A stretch of 61,718 bases of DNA from Gyrodactylus bullatarudis (Eukaryota; Platyhelminthes; Monogenea; Gyrodactylidea; Gyrodactylidae), in the NCBI GenBank assembly GCA_012064415.1, contig SSNU01003050.1:1-61718 (forward strand), written 5' to 3'. The stretch's first letter is position 1. Each line of letters starts with the position of its first letter. The position numbers and the translations under genes are program-made. Below are positions 50,701 to 61,532 of the stretch, in pieces. A model generated the notes under the pieces. That model was not told where the DNA came from. It made no database searches and saw nothing but the letters and a program-made list of their open reading frames with translations.

Positions 50701-53700
50701 ATGTGAGTATACCACATAGGATCGCATTCAATTTAAAATACAAATAAATTATTAATTCATCATTGAAAAATATGTAGAATTCTGTCAATGTGTAAAGTTA
50801 GTTGATACGATAATGGCATATAACCAAACTCGTTATATAAATGTCTAGGTATTATACATAATGACAGAATTCATTAATACAAATTTTTATTTTTTCGGCT
50901 ATTTGCTCATTCGATAGAGAATTAAAGATTTTAAATTTGGTTCTGATATACAAAACCTCATTTAAAATTTACAATTTTTGAACCTGTGCCAGCAAATTTT
51001 GAATAAATTTTAGTACGATAATTAAAAAAGTTTACATTTTTGAGCAATCTCTATGACTTTTCGGATTGGAATTGTTCTGATAGTTATGTAAAATTCTTTC
51101 GCCACCGAATTTCAGGAATTTCTTTTCTGTGTAGCATCGTCCAAATTAGCAAATCATCCAAAAAGTTGTTTGGGAAAAAATATTTTAATTTACCCTATTA
51201 TGTATCTTACTTTAAATATGATATAATAATACTACTTCTTAGTATTAATTACACTATGAAAATATTTTTTTAATGAAAGACTAACAATTTAAAAAAATAT
51301 CATTGAGGGACATTAGCTGCCTTATTTCCTGTAAGATATTCTGAGGTTTCTGACCATCGGTCATGCTGGATAGAAAGACGAGAGGATTGTGGTGAATAAA
51401 AGCTTTTATTTTCGTCGGCTCTCTTCAAACCTTACACCGACTTCGGAGAAATATATATTCATACAAAAAACCTGGGTTGACCAATGGGGATTTTCGTTTT
51501 ATATTGACCAATGGGATCCCAATTAGTCTTTCCACCTTTTAAGGGAAATATTTTTGTATATTTTCTGGTTGTCGTCAGGCACTTTTTAACCTTTTTCCTC
51601 CTTGTTTTGTGCTGTAGAGTGATTTGGAAGGGTTCCTTTTGAATGACTAAAGAGACTTGATATCTTCGAACCTTTTTTATCTGTCAAGATATCTAGAATC
51701 TTATCAAGAAAAGATGAAAGATTCCAGTTGATTAAAAATAATTTTTTTTCTCATTTTAGGTGAAAAATTCAGTTTTTGAATATAGCGTATCCATACCGGG
51801 TACATTGGGTATGTTTGAAAAAAAACTCAGAATAAGAATCCTCCCAGAAGATAACATTGCGCCAACAATTGCTGTAAGTTCTCATTTCTACCGGAAAAGC
51901 TTATTAAAGTTATGAATTACCCATTATTAGGCAAAATATCCAAGTTTGAATGCCACAAGAGACGGAGAGCTGGTTTTGAATGAAAAATATTTTGAATTTG
52001 CTGACTTGGACACATCCCTGGATGGGTTGAATGTTACTTTCCATGAAATCCCTATATTTGGCAAACTCATCTATTATCCTCATAATAATTATATTCAAGA
52101 ACAGGTTAATTTTGATCAAACCTGGATACAGGAAAAAATCAAGGTCAACCAGACTATTCCAGTGAATGCCTTTTTACAGTCAAAAATTCTGTAAGCTTAT
52201 CTAACATAGATTCCAATTCTGCAAAAAAGGGGGCGTATAAGGAAAATTTTTTGGACCATGATGGAATCTGAAATCTTCAATAAATATTTTTAAAATTAGA
52301 TTTAATTCAAATTTCAAGAAGCTTTTTCCAAAGCCTTTCCAGACGTTTCATTACTAAGATAGAAAGGTAACTTCTACAGTGGGCAAGACGCTTTTAATCT
52401 GAGTCCCACTATTTTATTGGTCCAGATCTTAAAAACTCTTCAAAATTAAATAAAACTTTAAAAATTTATTTCAATTTTAATTCCTCTAGATGATTCCTTT
52501 ATCGTTACAAACATGTTTTCGCAAAGCTTGAAAGGTTTAGAAGAGGCTCCGAAAAACGTTGGTTATGTTTCAATTAAAACTACTTTAACTAATAAAGTAT
52601 TTGCATAAAAACTTTTGTCGAAATATTGTCTCAATTTAGATGAACTGTAGCGAGTTACAGTAAAAATTCTTCTGCTATTGTATTTTTGCTAGAATTTTCA
52701 TAAGAGTTATGAAGTTAGCCTTCGTAAATTTCAAAGATGTTTCTGTCAGATAAATGGCAACATGAAAACAAATCTTAATTTTCTTGATCACGATCATCTC
52801 TTCATTTGATTTAAGCTGATTCTAAAGCGTCTCAATCTCGTATTAAGGCCTGACCTGAGAGCTTCTAATAAATCCAAGAAAATTTTTAAGCTTGTGATAT
52901 AATTTTAACTTGATTCGTTCTATAATCAAATATCAAGTGCTTGATATACTGTAGTATATATTACATATATCTTGCTATAAATGCTATAAAAATGCTATAT
53001 TTTCTGAAAAAATGCTATTTTGTGACCACCCTAATCACATCATAGAACTCATATATAGGTATTGATATTAAATATTTTTGATAATTTAGGTACTCTTAAT
53101 TATTTCTTAATTCAATAATAAAGGTATCGTCAATCAGGAAAGAACGTTAAGGAAGACTCATTCACAATTAGTGTTTCTGATGGTCGCCAAACAAGTGACA
53201 AGAAAGACTTTTTAATTAACATACATCAACGTGTTATTGAAATTCCCAATTGGCTGAGACTCGTAAATAACAGCATTCTTGTAGATGAAAATTCAACTGT
53301 AATTCTACATGAGAGCATATTTCCCGGTATTGATGATACGGGCAATGAAGCGATAACGGAAAATTCCATGAGATTTATTGTTGTTGTCAAGCCAACAAAG
53401 GGGAAAATATTAATGGATGGTGACAGGGAAATTTCCCAATTTTCTTTGAGTGATCTTAGAAATGAAAAAATATCATATCAACATGGTCCAGCAGAGATTG
53501 GATGGAAACACGGCAATGATTTTGCAAAGCTCTATGATTTGAGAACAGCAAAAGATTTCAGTATAAACTTTGCCCTTAATCCTCTAAATAGTCAACGGCC
53601 TGAATTGAAGAAGGAAGGAATACTTCAAGTGAAAGAAGGAGGCTCAGCTGTTTTAACAACCCACCACATAACAATACATGATTTAGATACACCACGAGAG

Positions 53701-56700
53701 GAGCTTACTTTCCAACTTGTCTCCCCTCCCAAATGGGGTTCTATTGTTGTCAATGAAAATTCGGAAGTTAATCTATCTCCAGACTATTCTGAGAGTGTGG
53801 AAATAAATAATAAAATCATTACTTTTGACCTTTCCCAATTGAAATCGGGAAGTATTCACTACATTAATGGGGATCAATCCAAAGGTGTAGAGGTGACAGA
53901 TGATGTTTTCACTCTAAAGGCATATGATAAAGATTTCTCATCAGAACCTGTTAATATACAAGTTGTAATTCAATCTACTAATGATGAAATGCCATATGTT
54001 CGCATGTTGAGTACATTTTCAGTGCCATTGGGGAAGAAGAAGGTTCTGACACCTCATTTGTTTACATTTAGTGATAGTGACATTCCAAGAGATTCTTTAG
54101 AGGTTTCATTTCCGAAATTACCGAAATACGGAGATTTATATCAGTATTGGCGACATGGAGAGAAGAATATAATTAATGGCACAACAGGTCCTATGCTACA
54201 AATGTACCTTGAAATGTTAAACATTGTCTACGTCCAGGAAAAGGAACGTGTCAATGCATCTCAAGAAAGGAATATTGTTGAAAAGGATTACTTTACTGTT
54301 CAGGTAATATAAATTTCAAATTTCTTTTCAAACTTTTTAGAAGAGCAGTTTTGATAATAATTTTGATTTCAGGTGTCAGATGGACTTCACAGTATACAGA
54401 GAAATTCGACTGTTTTTATAAGACGAGAAAACAACCAAGAACCAACAATTAAAATTATAGGAGATGGCCTAGTTCTTGATGGAACTTATTGGAAATCTTT
54501 AAACGATGTCATTGAAGTTAATGATCCTGATACAGTTTCAGAAGACTTAGAAATTCTAATTGAATCAGAGCCTAAGCTTGGCAAGTTTAAAAGAATGCCG
54601 CGAATGGACTATGACCAAGAAATTCTCGAAGACAAAATCGAAGCAGCCTGGGATTTTGAAGAGCAAGAAGCTCTGAATGCAGGACATACTCAGAGATCAA
54701 TGACCGATGCAGGGAGTATTGGGGGCCCAAAGACAGAAAAGTTTCTCATAATCAATGATCGTTTTACTAAGCGTCAACTTCTTCTCAATCGTGTTCAGTA
54801 AGAATAAAACCAATTTGATAATAATAAAAGTGATGAACTATTTAAAAATTCAAAAAAAATTTTTTTCTGTTAGTTATGTTTACAACAAAAACTACACAGA
54901 TAATTTCATTGAAGACTCATGTTACCTACGTGTCACTGATGGAAAATTTACTAGTGAACGTGTAGAACTAAAAATAAAAATACGAAAGACCCATGGTTAT
55001 ATTCTGCAACAATCGGTGCAAAAATCAATTGATGACTCGAAATTTGGTGAGTGAGAAATATTCATATTAAATCAATACTTAAATTAATTTATCGTTGGTT
55101 TTTATAGAATTTCTTCGAGATGAACCATCAGGCAATATTCTCGGAGAGTGTTTCTCTGTGAAAGATATTCACATAGCTCAAGAAAAGGTCTTATTCAAAA
55201 TCAAGGATTTGCTCCGAGAGAATTGCACGATAGTTAATGATTCTCAATTAAATGTATTGAGAGTAGAAAGTACTCAGAATGAGTTAAAAATAATCCATAA
55301 AAACTGCTTCAAGGTTGTGCAAACCTCAAAATTCTTAAATGACACAAATATTGAAGTAATTTTCCAGGTTCTACTTAGAATTAACTCTTATTTTAAACAA
55401 TAATCTAATTTTTTTCAGTTCGATGATTGTAAACAAAATTTCAGCATTTATCTTCAGGTCTATAAGGAGTCTATCAGACCAGAAATTATCAAAATCTCTG
55501 TTATGATTGGTCAAAATCTCGATAGCATCAGACTTGATAAGGATACAAATCTAATTGAATCATTTTCCCTTGTTGACGTCAATATTAAAGCCAATAGCTT
55601 CCCTTTAAGGTATGACACAGAATCAATCGACGAGAAAATGATTCGTATTGTTCCAGTCAATTTCCAAGAGAGATTCTACAAACGTTATTACTCTTCCAGT
55701 GGGATTATTATCAGAAAAGATCCAACTGTGATAACAATGGATGAGTTGAAGAACTCTACAATTTGGTTTTCAAGTGATGACGAGGATTTAAATAAGATGG
55801 AAATTTCATTGAATTTCAAAATTTACTATAATGACAGTGATACTGGTTTGAGGAATAGAATACGAATTTTTCATTCATCCCTTCCTAGTGAAGATGGCCT
55901 CCAGCCAATGATCATTTCAAATGTAAATCATCTTGAAACTTTTCCCATATTCATTGATAAACATAGATGGGCTTTGCTCAATCCGGGTAATATTTATCAC
56001 AAGAATAAATTGACAAATTATACCTTGCTTAATTCGAGTCAGTATCCTGGACTAAGATTTTATAATTTGAAACTAGAACAGAATGTTACCCATTTCACTC
56101 AGGATGATATTAATAAATACTATGTGTGCATTATCATCGATTCAGGAGATAGTTTGAATAGCCAAATCACTTACAATATCCAACCATCTTTCCAGACTAT
56201 AATTGGATCAACTTTTGAGTGAGTCATCGTTTGATATTAACTTGACTTTGGTGTGCTCAAAAGCTACATGAACAAGAAATTGGATTTCCAAATTTACCTC
56301 ATCCCGGTTGTGTTCGTTTTTTGTAAAAATTCTTACCCCAAAATTTTCAAATTTCAAGGACTATGATCACAGAATACATTATACTGTACTGTGAGTATGC
56401 GAGAGCTCATTATTTAGAAATTATTGGACTATCTTTATAAAGTACTATTCTAATATTTTGATTACATACAAGTACATTGCAAATTTTTTCTGCTCTTTCA
56501 TTGAATAAAATGATCTCTGCTCAGGGGGGGGGGGTAGAGATGTCTATTTCTTGATGATCCTGTTTCCAGGTTGTTTCATTTTTATCGCTTTAGAAATCCA
56601 TCCATTAGTAATTAGTATAACTAATTACTTAATCTAATCTCATTAGTTGAATGAAGTATGGACCAAAAATCAAAGATAACTCAATATTTAAACCTATATT

Positions 56701-59700
56701 GTTATTAGTAGGACCTCGAATAATAATACGTTAAACATTTTTTTAGATCTTACGATTTCCAAAAATATGATTTTATCATTTTAGATCTTATTTTCAAGAC
56801 TTTATTCTCAATAAATATTTTTATTAATACTCGAAACCTCAAAAATAATCCGAATTTCAATAAATCGCCACATATAAGGTTCTGAACCCATTGAACCCTT
56901 TCAAACGAAAAATCGTTTAACCAATAAAAATGATAAAATTCCAGTACTCTGATTGGTTCACATGAAGTAATCCAATAGAATTCCAGAATGTTGAAAAATT
57001 TTCTTTGTTCCTATTGGCTCCACCTGAATGGGTGTAAAGGGTTCAGAACCCTAGCCACATAAAAAAATGATGAATTAATGTGGTGCATTCTAATTGGTTT
57101 GAATATTTCTAACCAACCAAATTAAAGCAATTTACCTTTTTTACTATACAATGACGTGTTATTGATGTCTCATCCTATTGTATATTATATAAAATACAGA
57201 TAGATATTACATCTTAACAATAACAATTTATTGAAAAAATAATAAATTAAAAGATGTTATAACTGTGGACCCTAGGGCCCAAAGGAAAATCTGAATAGTC
57301 TAACTTGATTTTCAGAGCCGAGAAAAGCTCTGGTTAAAATAGGATTTTTAAGACTTTTTGAGGCCCTAGTTATTAGTAAAGCTAATTGATATGAAGTTGA
57401 GAATCTATGATTTTTACACAGATCTCGATATTTTCATCAAAAATTTGAATTTTTTGAAGATTTTCTGGAATCTTACTCATGTTGCCCATTTACCATTTAA
57501 AGAAAAAAATTTTTTTAATGAAAAATATGGTCATTTTTCTAATATCAATTTGTCGCCAAAATCCCATCTGAAAATTTTTATTAATTTGAAAGTTGAAGGG
57601 TGATCAAGAGTTTTTACAAGATCAGGATTAGACAACGTCGAACTATCAAATCAATAAAAATTTTCGGTTCAAAATTGAAAAATGGGATTTTTTTCCAGAA
57701 TTTGTTTTCTTCAACTGATAACAGTGGGCAACATGATTAAGATTGCAAAAAATCTTTAAAAAATGCGAATTTTTGATGAAAATATCGAGATTTCTGTAAA
57801 ATTCATAGATTCCCAACTTTATATTGAATTACTACGGTACAATACAGAAGGGAACAATTAGTAAATCACACTTATGAGTAGTATGATTGAAAAAAAATAT
57901 AAAAAGTGACTGTTTTGGTAAAATTCGTTAATGATATGGAATAATATTATAGAAGTTATTTTGATTTTCTCTAAATCTTAATTATTTTTAAAAACAATAT
58001 GAAATTATGACGATTATACTCATAAAATATAATTTATTTAAGATTAAATATATCCTGGAGAGTTGTCTCATTCGAAAGAAAAAGATACTTCATCTGCAAG
58101 CGGAGTGGCATTCTTACTATGATGGTAAAGAAAATTGATCCTAAAGAAAGAAGTACCAAACAAATCGAGAGCTACTTAAAGATCAATGTTCATTCGAATT
58201 TTAGCAGACTAATACGTTTGAATTATCCTGACAGAGTTAATTTCACCATGGGTGATGCATACAAGAGAGTTCCAATTCGAATAAATATTGACCCGAAATT
58301 ATCAGAAACAAAGAAAATTGTTTTTTCAATCGATTGTTATCCAAAAGATTTGTGCATTTGCTTTAGAAAATATTCAGAAGTAAGACTTTACTTTTTTAAT
58401 CGATTTAAATTAGCCTTATAAACTTGTAAAATTTAGTTCAAAATCGATATAAATAAAATTTAAATTCATCGATTTCTAGTAAATACAATTTTATTCTGAG
58501 AATAAATAGATATCAATAGATTATTATTAATTTTTGGGCTTAATTCCAAAAATGACCCTTGAAAATTCTTAAGAAAATACTTTTATTAAATAATTTTATT
58601 TGACACCAAATTACAATTTTTTAAGCTTTTGGTTTTTTTTCGGCTCCTGCATGGTCTTTAACTTTTCTTATTTATTTTGTAATCTTTAAGTTACGACTCC
58701 TTTATAGATTCTTGACATCACAGATCATAATAATCAACGAGTAAGGTACTTTTATGGTGATTGCTTTATATTCGTTTGGGACATAACTACCAGGAGATTT
58801 CCTAACTTATTACCCTCAGCACACTAAGCTTATTTTCTTTTGGGAATTTTCAGTGTTATTTATGTTATTTTTTTTGGAGTCACTTTTGGAATTAACCCTA
58901 ATTTTTAATCCTTCAAATAACTAAAGTTGTTTGTAATTTAAATAAACTAGATACTAATAACACAAAAAAGTGGTTGTGTTGACAGAGCTTACTACCAGGC
59001 TTTTGAGGAAGAAAATCAGAGTGATGAAAACATGCAAGCTGATCAGCCCAATCAAAGTATGATAAAGACTAACCTGATTGGACATTATCTTGGAGATTAC
59101 ATGGCTAAAAATAACTATTCAAGTCTTCAAGAAATGATAACCAGTGTCATAAAGGCAAATAGTATAACTAGTAAAGGGAATTGTGAAAAAGGTAATAACT
59201 CAATTTAATCAAGAGAAAACAATTCTAAAATTTTACATTATCCTTACAGGTTGGGAAAGATATCAAGATAGATGCTATCGTTATTACTTGAATGATGAAA
59301 AAATTGACTGGTATGATGCTCATAGATTTTGTACAACTCAAAAAGGTTATTTATCATCAATACGAGGATTAGACGAGCAAAAGTGGATTAAATTGACTTT
59401 TAAAGCTGAAATTAAATATTCAAAATTTACGTGGATTGGTAAGATGAGCATGTATAGTTAAAAACCAATGCTTGGATATCAAAGTCTTAGTCTTGAGATA
59501 TGAGTACCCACAAATGATTCATGCGAGGGATACCCTATTATAATGTATTGATACATGTAAAGATTTAAGATTATGCTCGAAATAAAGCTCAATCTTTTCA
59601 TATTCCTTGAAATTCCTAATTTTAAAAATGTTACCCAGCTATCAGGCCGAAAATTAGTTACCAATGATATCATAACTTATCATTAGGGCCTCAAGTAATA

Positions 59701-60588
59701 ATACGTTGAAAAAAATTTTTAGATCTTACGATTTTCAAAAATATGATTTTATCGTTTTAGATCTTATTTTCAAGACTTTATTCTCAATAAATACTACTAG
59801 AAATATTTTGTTCTAGGTGCTTAGGTAATATATCCCACAGGGACGTCTTATTTGGTAACAAAGCATTTAGAAATAATCTAAGTATACATATATGGTAGAC
59901 AAAAGAGGACGGAATGCGCGTATATGCCTACCATATATGTATATTTAGATTATTTCTAAATGCTTTTTGAGTTTCTTTCGTACCAGTCTCGGTGGGATCC
60001 ATTAGTAAGTTGTAACATTCAGCGACATGGGCTAATTTATTACTGAATAGGACGTCTCTGTGGGACATATTACCTAAGCACCTAGTACGAAATAACGTGG
60101 TATTGATGTCTCATTCTATCGAATATCATTAAAAATACAATTAATACTTTATTGAAAAAATAATAAATTATAAGATGTTATAAGTTATTTAACTTATAAC
60201 TCTGGACCCTAGGATCCAAAGGAAAATCTGAAAAGCTTAACTTGATTTTCAGAGCCGAGGAAAGCTCTGGTTAAAATATGATTTTTAAGACTTTTTGAGG
60301 CCCTACTTATCATATTCATATGTCAAATGTAATTTATATTAAGAATAACGATCTAAATTTCTAAATTTAATTTTCCTAGGTTTATACAAAAGGACAGAAT
60401 ATAACGAATGGACGTGGGACAATGGAGATTATTTACATGGTTATGCAAATTGGGGTAAAAGATACCAACAAGGAGGAAACAAAGCTCACTGTGGAGCAAT
60501 GAGTATGAGGAGGAATAGAAAATGGATGAAGTTTGATTGTGTATGGAAACTAAGATCATTTATATGCATGAAGAATTTGATCGAATAA
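35742..60588 (+). CDS. FREM1: FREM1-like extracellular matrix protein: CSPG repeats, Calx-beta, C-type lectin
   Basis: 21 exons: 35742-36029, 42208-42614, 47236-47475, 47538-47715, 48024-48269, 48305-48514, 49026-49671, 50012-50193, 50250-50702, 51760-51873, 51931-52190, 53124-54303, 54373-54797, 54874-55046, 55108-55367, 55419-56218, 58085-58379, 58708-58745, 58986-59191, 59250-59438, 60380-60588; 6,999 nt, 2,332 residues (human FREM1 2,179). Secreted: signal peptide near MKDICHRLFILLFILLKTIN. FRAS/FREM head: QQGQVCTVEV, KFPCSFNDGDVIYFHNG. Then tandem CSPG repeats (about 300-2000), for example FTQAQIDSGDIVYV, DLRNEKISYQHG, QLKSGSIHYING. A weak Calx-beta domain (about 2021-2130) ends ILDITDHNNQR. 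C-type lectin domain (about 2201-2329): GWERYQDRCYRYY, WYDAHRFCTTQKG, FTWIG, WTWDNG, YANWG, CGAM, FDCVWKLRSFICM. Family members anchor epithelia to basement membrane. Starts at exons 17 and 19 and the donor of exon 18 are the least certain joins. AATAAA at 60649-60654. Confidence 0.88.
36340..36985. mobile_element. Family B repeat, degenerate
   Basis: The left part carries the block TTTTATCGATTTCGAAGATA, then GAATTTGACCAAGAAAGTTC and AGAGAAATTTG, as at 12.1 and 19.1 kb. The right part ends TAGTAAAATTCTCATCTTCG plus TATCAACAAG, the family terminus. The middle is interrupted by unrelated sequence, so the copy is broken. Confidence 0.4.
36990..37058. mobile_element. TTAA-flanked 61-bp mini-MITE
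   Basis: A 61-bp core (36994-37054) with inverted ends CCCCTTCGATCC and the complement of CCCCTTCGAACC lies between two TTAA tetranucleotides (36990-36993, 37055-37058). This is piggyBac-like target use, with an end that differs from the element at 33178-33260. It directly abuts the right end of a family B fragment. Confidence 0.55.
37790..37985. mobile_element. Family B right-end fragment
   Basis: Contains TCATTCTCCTTCATGATAAA, then AACTCAAATGGTTCAATTTC, and finishes CTGAAAAATATTGAGTTTTT with CCTTCGTATCATCTAG. Order and spacing follow the family B copies at 12.2-12.5 and 19.2-19.5 kb. Confidence 0.4.
39073..39810. mobile_element. Long foldback element, family A, nearly intact
   Basis: Two highly similar inverted arms of about 310 bp. 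The left arm starts GTTGATATGAAGTTGGGAAT and the right arm ends with its complement (TCCCAACTTCATAACAATTA). Long matching tracts include GGCAACATGAG-type and GATTTCGGCGCAAAATGGGA blocks, with central GATCCTGAAAAACC and its complement. The loop is about 100 bp. Arm identity is clearly higher than in the 664-1416 copy, which suggests a younger insertion. In a transcribed intron it would form long double-stranded RNA. Confidence 0.85.
45366..45619. repeat. 18-bp direct repeat flanking a 218-bp, less AT-rich insert
   Basis: ATTTATGTCATTTGAATT occurs at 45366-45383 and again at 45602-45619, with a few more matching bases to the left (GAGTA). The segment between is richer in G and C than its surroundings and contains GCGCTTTATTTCGTGGCATA. 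It could be a retroposed sequence with a long target duplication, or a solo-LTR-like remnant. Its identity is not established. Confidence 0.45.
46308..46500. mobile_element. Family A foldback fragment
   Basis: Starts AAGCTAGTTGATATGAACTT followed by GGGAATCTATAATTTTAATA, the family A terminus. It includes TTTCTTGTCTAATTTCAATC and a central-like TTCATATCAATAAAATTTTT. The matching right arm is absent, so it is a deleted copy. Confidence 0.5.
51360..51640. repeat. Possible solo-LTR-like insertion
   Basis: In the intron between FREM exons 50702 and 51760 there is a block less AT-rich than its surroundings. It contains GGTGAATAAAAGCTTTTATT, then TTCGTCGGCTCTCTTC and two related GACCAATGGG units at about 51479 and 51505. 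The AATAAAAGCTTTTATT core and overall look resemble an LTR, but no terminal TG/CA pair with a target duplication could be fixed. Confidence 0.25.
52191..53123 (+). other. FREM1-like intron, 933 nt, nothing clear
   Basis: Sequence between the exons ending 52190 and starting 53124. The only structure seen is a short cluster of ATGCTATA-like repeats near 52978-53022. The flanking phases match (CT|G), so no exon is required in between. Confidence 0.45.
56709..57368. mobile_element. hAT-type MITE, copy 1, with 8-bp target duplication
   Basis: A 660-bp element with ends TAGGACCTCGAATAATAATA and, on the right, TTTTTGAGGCCCTA. It is flanked by the 8-bp duplication GTTATTAG (56701-56708 and 57369-57376). 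Blocks inside match the second copy at 59684-60305, including TTTTAGATCTTATTTTCAAG and CAGAGCCGAGAAAAGCTCTG. Eight-base duplications and short inverted ends identify the hAT superfamily. There is no transposase frame. A 179-bp element is nested inside. It lies in the FREM intron 56219-58084. Confidence 0.88.
56875..57053. mobile_element. Nested 179-bp MITE with its own 8-bp duplication
   Basis: Ends TAAGGTTCTGAACCCATTGA and, in complement, TAGGGTTCTGAACCCTTTAC, flanked by GCCACATA on both sides (56867-56874 and 57054-57061). The 8-bp duplication again indicates hAT-type transposition. Because it sits inside copy 1 of the larger MITE, it inserted later. Confidence 0.8.
57377..57835. mobile_element. 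Foldback element, family A, partly shortened
   Basis: Starts TAAAGCTAATTGATATGAAG immediately after the right target duplication of the hAT MITE and ends near CCCAACTTTATATTGAATTA. Inner blocks GCCCATTTACC and GGGCAACATG belong to the same region of the arms as in 39073-39810. The arms are shorter (about 200 bp) and more diverged than there. Confidence 0.7.
59684..60305. mobile_element. hAT-type MITE, copy 2, with 8-bp target duplication
   Basis: Ends TAGGGCCTCAAGTAATAATA and TTTTTGAGGCCCTA, flanked by the duplication CTTATCAT (59676-59683 and 60306-60313). Left and right thirds match copy 1 closely, while the middle is replaced by a 273-bp nested element. It sits in the last FREM intron, 74 bp upstream of the final lectin exon. 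Confidence 0.9.
59813..60085. mobile_element. Nested 273-bp element with double inverted repeats
   Basis: Outer inverted ends of about 35 bp begin CTAGGTGCTTAGGTAATATA on the left, with the complement at the right (TATTACCTAAGCACCTAG). An inner pair of about 40 bp, AAAGCATTTAGAAATAATCT and AGATTATTTCTAAATGCTTT, folds a second hairpin around GGACGGAATGCGCG. A TA lies at both ends within CTAG, which would fit TA target use (Tc1/mariner-like), but the palindromic boundary leaves this open. Confidence 0.75.
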
Positions 60589-61532
60589 TTTCGATAGAAA
60601 CCCACATTGAAATTTGATAATTTTAAAAGAATAAGTTAATATTTTCCCAATAAAAATTTTATATTTGAAAAATGTTTTGATCTTGAATGTAATAAAGAAT
60701 ATTACTGTTATTGGTTTCTGAACTCATGAAAAAGGTAAGAGAAGACAGACGTATATAATAATAATATGGTGATAAACGTTATATTTCACCAGGTCTCTTT
60801 AGACTCCCGGTTACGATATAAATACTATTACAATGCATAAATTTGCGCTCTTCCATTGGTCAATATCAGTTGATTGATTACTCGGAAGGGATGAAAGTGG
60901 ATGGTTGTTTCACTACAAATTGATTTTTGTTTTAACTCGATAATTGCTTTTGCTTTTTGATGAAAGTTGTAATTGGCAGTTGCCAGCTATGCATGTCCAG
61001 ATTTCTCCTCGTTGTTGGATTATAAATTATAATTTCAACCCTCTCGTTAACGAAAGTCGTATAAGACCTCACTTACATTTAAAAAAATTTTATTAATTAC
61101 AATAATCAGTATAGTCAGTTAAAGTAAAATTGACTAATCATGCTAGGAACACGGTTTATTATCTATCTAATGAATGTAATGTACTACAGGCGAGAACCAG
61201 ATTAGTCGAGTAAAAACTACACCTCCATTCATATGTGAATATTCAAAGTTTTTCAAAAAATAAATAACTTGAAGGTCTGTAAGGGTCCTGGTACTAAATT
61301 TTGTCTAAATTTTTGATAGAGAATAAAATTCTAATTCGTAAATTAGTGTGGAAGTTGTTTGTTATAACTTATAAGCTAAATATAAAATTAGAGTTGGCAA
61401 AGAAGGTTGGTTTCTAAATTATTCATAAATATCGATTGAAGAGTCGAATGATGAAGGATAATTACAGGCAACGGAAATTTTTCAGAATTGAATTAAATCT
61501 TTTCTGTTTTCTAAAATTTGTCTCTAGAAAAA
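60589..61532. other. Intergenic after the FREM1-like gene
   Basis: Contains the FREM poly(A) signal (60649-60654) and then unrecognised AT-rich sequence. CTCTAG at about 61522-61527 could be a splice acceptor for the frame that follows. Confidence 0.45.

Noticed and set aside
51360..51640. A complete LTR retrotransposon near 51.4 kb
   Set aside because: No second LTR, no gag or pol frame, and no certain ends; kept only as a low-confidence LTR-like block.
56524..56534. Run of 11 G as a quadruplex or signal
   Set aside because: A single homopolymer run in an intron, with no second G tract nearby; no support for function.
58741..58746. GTAAGG as donor of the FREM micro-exon
   Set aside because: It is the better consensus, but joining to 58986 brings a stop codon within seven codons. 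The donor five bases on keeps the frame to the lectin domain, so I used that one and flagged the conflict.
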